Shown here in pieces: positions 6,704 to 9,182 of a DNA stretch of 9,182 bases. Source of the DNA: Promethearchaeota archaeon. GTDB lineage: Archaea; Asgardarchaeota; Lokiarchaeia; Sigynarchaeales; MK-D1. Location of the stretch: contig JAEOUK010000686.1 in assembly GCA_016839385.1 (NCBI GenBank), positions 1-9,182 of the forward strand, given 5' to 3'. The translations under genes and the position numbers were made by a program. Every line of letters starts with the position of its first letter. Position 1 is the first letter of the stretch. The notes beneath the pieces were generated by a model. That model ran no database searches, had not been told where the DNA came from, and worked only from the letters and a program-made list of their open reading frames with translations.

Positions 6704-6782
6704 TTTACTCCTCCGACATTTAACTTAACAAAAACAGATGGCAGTGTCATCTCTTCAGGGTGATTAATCGGAAGTGAGTAAA
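6704..6782 (+). promoter_or_regulatory. Leader RNA fold upstream of the repeat-protein gene
   Basis: TTTACTC (6704-6710) pairs perfectly with GAGTAAA (6776-6782), and TCCG (6712-6715) with CGGA (6769-6772), separated by a small bulge. This gives an 11-bp long-range stem ending 2 nt before the ATG. Inside the loop is a second hairpin, AGATGG/TCATCT (6736-6752, one G-U pair). The stem buries the purine-rich GGAAGTGAG that would serve as ribosome site. It fits no riboswitch class I recognise. It requires transcription to start upstream of 6704, which is not shown. Confidence 0.4.
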
Positions 6783-6784
6783 AA

Positions 6785-8239
6785 ATGGAACATGATAGAA
6801 TACGAATTTTAAAGAAGGTGGCTTCAGGTGAAATCTCACCGGAAGACGCAGAGAAAGCACTTAGAGTGCTGGATAGAGAATTTCTTGGAGACCAATCTGC
6901 TCATCATCTTGAACAGTTAATTCAAGATGTTAGTGATTTTGTAACTGCTGATTTTTATGCAGAGATCAAAGCCATGGAACACTCAGAACTCACATTATCT
7001 CTTGTGAAAGAATTGATTGTTAAACATGTGAAACCCGAACATGTTCAAGGTTTAGCGGAATTGGGCTATAAAAATTTGCTAGACGATGTATTGGTAAAAT
7101 CGATAATTCATCATTTGCAACTGGAATTCATCCGAGCGATCCATGATTTAGGGTATTCTGATATTGAGATTGAGAACCTCATTAAATTTAAGATACATGG
7201 AGTAGATGAAATTTTCATCAAGAATTTTCAAGAATTAGGTTATACTCTAACTCCACGCGAACTCATTAAATTCCGAATACATGAAGTATCTCCGTCATTT
7301 GCAAGAGAAATAAAAGATTTCGGACTTGACACATCTCCGAATTATTTGGTGAAAATGCGAATACACGGAATAAATCCTCAAAATATCAAAGCTTTTCAAG
7401 AGTTAGGAATTGAATTGACTGCTTCTGAATTGATAAAGACTGGAGTTCATGGAATTACTCCCGAGTATGTAAGAAAAATTAGAGAAGCAGGATTTAAAGA
7501 TATAGAATTTGCAGACATCAAGAAAATGCGTGTTCATGGAGTATCTCTAGATACACTAGATGAACTTAAGGAGTTGGGGTTTGAGGAAATCGAAATTCAT
7601 GATCTAATTAAAATGGAAATCCATGGAGTGACGCCCGAATATATTAAGAGATTTCAAGAAATTGGATTCAAAGACCTAAGCATAAATCGGTATATCAGCT
7701 TTGCTATTGCAGGATGCACTCCTGAACGGTTAAAGCAGTATTACGATCTTGGTTTAACCGATTTAAGCGCAAATAAATTCAAAAAAATGTGCACCCATGG
7801 TGTAAGTCCAAGTTTCCTGCGTGCTGTAAAGGATTTGGGATATTCGCTCGAAAACTTAGATGATATTATCGACCTAAAAATTCATGGAATCGATTCACAG
7901 TATCTTAGGGAAATTGGAGAACTGAATTTTCCAGATATTAACTTAAAAGATATAATTCAATTCGGAATTCATGGAATTACAGTAGGTTTTGTAAAAGATC
8001 TGGAACAAACTGGCCTGAAATTTGCGATGAGAAATGTGATTGATTTAGGAATTCATGGAGCAGACATAGAGCACATAAAAACAATGAAAGAATATTTCCC
8101 CGAGATTTCTACCCAACAAATTGTCACTAGCTGCATTCATAATATCACTTCATATTTCATTGAAATGCTGAAAGAGAAGGGATTTACAGATCTATCATTC
8201 GAACAGGTCCTCAAACTCAAAATTGCGAACGTATTTTAG
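6785..8239 (+). CDS. SHOCT-like N-terminus plus 15 HGV-type alpha repeats
   Basis: A 484-aa protein of unknown function, probably a cytosolic interaction scaffold: there is no signal peptide or membrane segment. Residues 5-34 (RIRILKKVASGEISPEDAEK) match the short SHOCT-like helix pair often found at the N-terminus of multi-domain bacterial and archaeal proteins. From about residue 74 to the end run fifteen tandem 28-29-aa units. The best-conserved unit reads LIKMEIHGVTPEYIKRFQEI, then GFKDLSI. The key His lies at 81, 109, 138, 166, 194, 222, 251, 280, 338, 367, 396, 424 and 452; unit 9 has Ala309 instead and the last, truncated unit has Ala481. Each unit predicts two helices, hence an alpha solenoid. 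In bacteria I recall the same repeat attached to M56/BlaR-type peptidases and anti-sigma-like proteins. The ATG is preceded by GGAAGTGAG, a weak ribosome site. Confidence 0.85.
   Translation: MEHDRIRILKKVASGEISPEDAEKALRVLDREFLGDQSAHHLEQLIQDVSDFVTADFYAEIKAMEHSELTLSLVKELIVKHVKPEHVQGLAELGYKNLLDDVLVKSIIHHLQLEFIRAIHDLGYSDIEIENLIKFKIHGVDEIFIKNFQELGYTLTPRELIKFRIHEVSPSFAREIKDFGLDTSPNYLVKMRIHGINPQNIKAFQELGIELTASELIKTGVHGITPEYVRKIREAGFKDIEFADIKKMRVHGVSLDTLDELKELGFEEIEIHDLIKMEIHGVTPEYIKRFQEIGFKDLSINRYISFAIAGCTPERLKQYYDLGLTDLSANKFKKMCTHGVSPSFLRAVKDLGYSLENLDDIIDLKIHGIDSQYLREIGELNFPDINLKDIIQFGIHGITVGFVKDLEQTGLKFAMRNVIDLGIHGADIEHIKTMKEYFPEISTQQIVTSCIHNITSYFIEMLKEKGFTDLSFEQVLKLKIANVF
7004..8236 (+). repeat. 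Fifteen coding repeats, period 84/87 bp
   Basis: Protein-level tandem repeat in the solenoid gene. The invariant-His spacing is 28,29,28,28,28,29,29,29,29,29,29,28,28,29 residues. DNA identity between units is low, so the array is old and under protein-level selection rather than freshly amplified. Short phase shifts of one residue suggest a flexible loop between the helices. Confidence 0.85.
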
Positions 8240-8262
8240 AAGTTGATTTAATCTAAGGTAAC

Positions 8263-8291
8263 TTTTTTTATTTTTTTTAACTTTTTTTTTT
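8263..8291 (+). terminator. Triple T-tract terminator
   Basis: T7 (8263-8269), T8 (8271-8278) and T10 (8282-8291) follow within 29 bp, starting 23 bp after the solenoid gene stop, with no GC hairpin. Consecutive U-tracts are the hallmark of factor-assisted or intrinsic archaeal termination, and they separate this gene from the propeller gene downstream. Confidence 0.7.
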
Positions 8292-8296
8292 GCAGA

Positions 8297-8305
8297 TTAA
8301 ATAAA
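8297..8305 (+). promoter_or_regulatory. TATA-like box of the propeller gene
   Basis: TTAAATAAA, centred about 35 nt before the ATG at 8336, at nearly the same distance as for the RHH gene. It lies directly after the triple T-tract, consistent with an independent transcript with a leader of only about 10 nt. Confidence 0.4.
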
Positions 8306-8335
8306 GTTATTTGATAACAACAAAGCTAGGATACA

Positions 8336-9182
8336 ATGACGAATGATACGGAAATTTTTGATCTGAATTTAAATGCAATTCCTGTTGAAAGTCCAGAGAT
8401 TTTTGCTCCAGGGTATGTGAATACAAATCATCATGAACATTCAGCACCCACAATTTCCCCTAAAGAAAATGAGATTTATTGGTCACGTTGGAGGAGACCC
8501 GATACCGGATTACCGCAAGTAATCATGTTTATCAAAAAATTCGAAAATGGTAAATGGACTCTGCCGAAAATAGTACCATTTTCAGGAAAGGTTTCAGATG
8601 GTGGTCCAACATTCAATCATGTAGGAAATAGATTATATTTCTATTCAAAAAGAGACCCCATCAAGAACGAGCTTCCACAGAATAATATTTGGTATGTTGA
8701 ACGTGAAGGTCCGAAATGGAAAGAACCTGTAAAACTTCCTTCAAGTATTAATACGGATAATCTTCAAGCTGGACCAAGTATAGCAGAAAATAATAATCTG
8801 TATTTCATTAATTTCAAAAAAGACTCTCCTGGAAAAATGGCTTTAGCTAAATCAGAATTCATTGATGGGACCTATAAAAAATCCAAATTTTTGGGACCAC
8901 CGTTCAATATAGAAACTATCGATTGGTTACCATTCATAGCCAGAGATGAGTCATATCTAATCTTCTCAAGTAATAGTATAGAAAATCCCAATCGATTTGA
9001 TTTATATATCTCTTTTAAAGAGAGTTCAAGCAAGTGGAGTAAACGTATCAAACTTGGATCCAAAATTAACACAGAAGCTGCAGAACGGTTTCCCGGTGTA
9101 TCGTGTAACGGTAAAATATTCTTTTTTGTGCGTGATTCTCAAATATTTTGGTATAGCTCGAGCTTCATCGAGGAATTAAAGA
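8336..9182 (+). CDS. PD40 (WD40-like/TolB-like) beta-propeller protein (3'-partial)
   Basis: Open from ATG 8336 to the window end (282 complete codons); an in-frame TAG at 8327-8329 makes this the first possible start. Five blade motifs of the PD40 type (P-x-[F/I]-x-x-[D/N]-x-x-[L/I]-[Y/F]-F) can be seen at about residues 37-52, 90-105, 146-161, 198-213 and 252-267, for example FIARDESYLIFSSNS and FDLYISFKES. The N-terminal EIFAPGYV, HEHSAPTIS and DGGPTF, and the end FWYSSSFIEELK, match a propeller family I know mostly from bacteria, whose members end close to this IEELK sequence, so little is probably missing. There is no signal peptide, so a cytosolic location is likely, unlike many bacterial relatives. 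No catalytic residues are evident; a binding role (glycan, peptide or protein) is possible but unproven. Confidence 0.85.
   Translation, partial: MTNDTEIFDLNLNAIPVESPEIFAPGYVNTNHHEHSAPTISPKENEIYWSRWRRPDTGLPQVIMFIKKFENGKWTLPKIVPFSGKVSDGGPTFNHVGNRLYFYSKRDPIKNELPQNNIWYVEREGPKWKEPVKLPSSINTDNLQAGPSIAENNNLYFINFKKDSPGKMALAKSEFIDGTYKKSKFLGPPFNIETIDWLPFIARDESYLIFSSNSIENPNRFDLYISFKESSSKWSKRIKLGSKINTEAAERFPGVSCNGKIFFFVRDSQIFWYSSSFIEELK

Larger units (their letters stand above)
6072..6784. other. 713-bp gene-free divergent intergenic region
   Basis: Very AT-rich, with no ORF I would support and no tRNA-like T-arm with matching stem. Visible structure: a perfect inverted repeat GACAGTT/AACTGTC with an 11-nt loop (6226-6250); a perfect 12-bp palindrome TTTGTATACAAA (6375-6386), whose inner TTGTATAC also occurs at 6275-6282; palindromes GATTAATC at 6665-6672 and 6762-6769; and a leader fold just before the repeat-protein gene (6704-6782). 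The region between a regulator and the gene it diverges from is a natural place for operators. Confidence 0.6.

Noticed and set aside
8872..9179. Short ORFs on both strands within the propeller gene
   Set aside because: They overlap the long open PD40 frame and have no recognisable content.
1..9182. CRISPR array, insertion sequence or prophage
   Set aside because: No spaced identical repeats, no transposase or terminal inverted repeats, no phage genes.

Overview
The window looks like AT-rich chromosomal DNA from an archaeon, possibly an Asgard (Heimdall- or Loki-type) lineage; that placement is an inference. Several starts lack a Shine-Dalgarno sequence and two have a TATA-like box about 35 nt upstream. 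Gene ends carry plain T-tracts rather than GC hairpins, and the regulators are archaeal-style HTH and ribbon-helix-helix (RHH) proteins. Some families here (MalQ, PD40 propeller, HGV-type repeats) are also common in bacteria, so a bacterial origin is not formally excluded.

Left block (2-3083, + strand): a tightly coupled operon encodes the C-terminal half of an SMC ATPase (5' end outside the window), a kleisin (ScpA-like) and a KITE/winged-helix protein (ScpB-like). Both junctions are ATGA overlaps. Together they form the classic SMC-kleisin-KITE set for chromosome organisation and segregation. The SMC head has an Smc5/6-like ITPN sequence where the H-loop histidine of canonical SMC/ABC heads would be, and its hinge lacks the usual glycine-rich motif. 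This may be a divergent, Smc5/6-like archaeal complex and is the most interesting part of the window.

Middle block (3090-6071, - strand): a complete GH77 4-alpha-glucanotransferase (malQ) converges on the SMC operon with only 6 bp between the stop codons. Upstream of it lie an RHH regulator with an unrecognised C-terminal domain and a small ArsR-like winged-helix regulator. The RHH gene has a TATA-like box flanked by two identical 9-mers, which suggests autoregulation. Its reading frame stays open for 38 codons past its TAA stop.

Right block (6072-9182): 713 bp of gene-free AT-rich DNA precede a 484-aa protein on the + strand, which has a SHOCT-like N-terminus followed by fifteen 28-29-aa repeats (IHGVTPEYIK type). 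Its leader can fold into an 11-bp long-range stem that reaches almost to the start codon. After a triple T-tract terminator comes a PD40 beta-propeller gene without a signal peptide, cut by the window end probably just before its stop.

The SMC genes act as one complex. The MalQ, regulator, repeat-protein and propeller genes have no evident common pathway. An exact palindrome, GATTAATC, occurs four times, all in or at the edges of the intergenic DNA around the two regulators and the repeat gene, which may tie these genes into one regulatory circuit.
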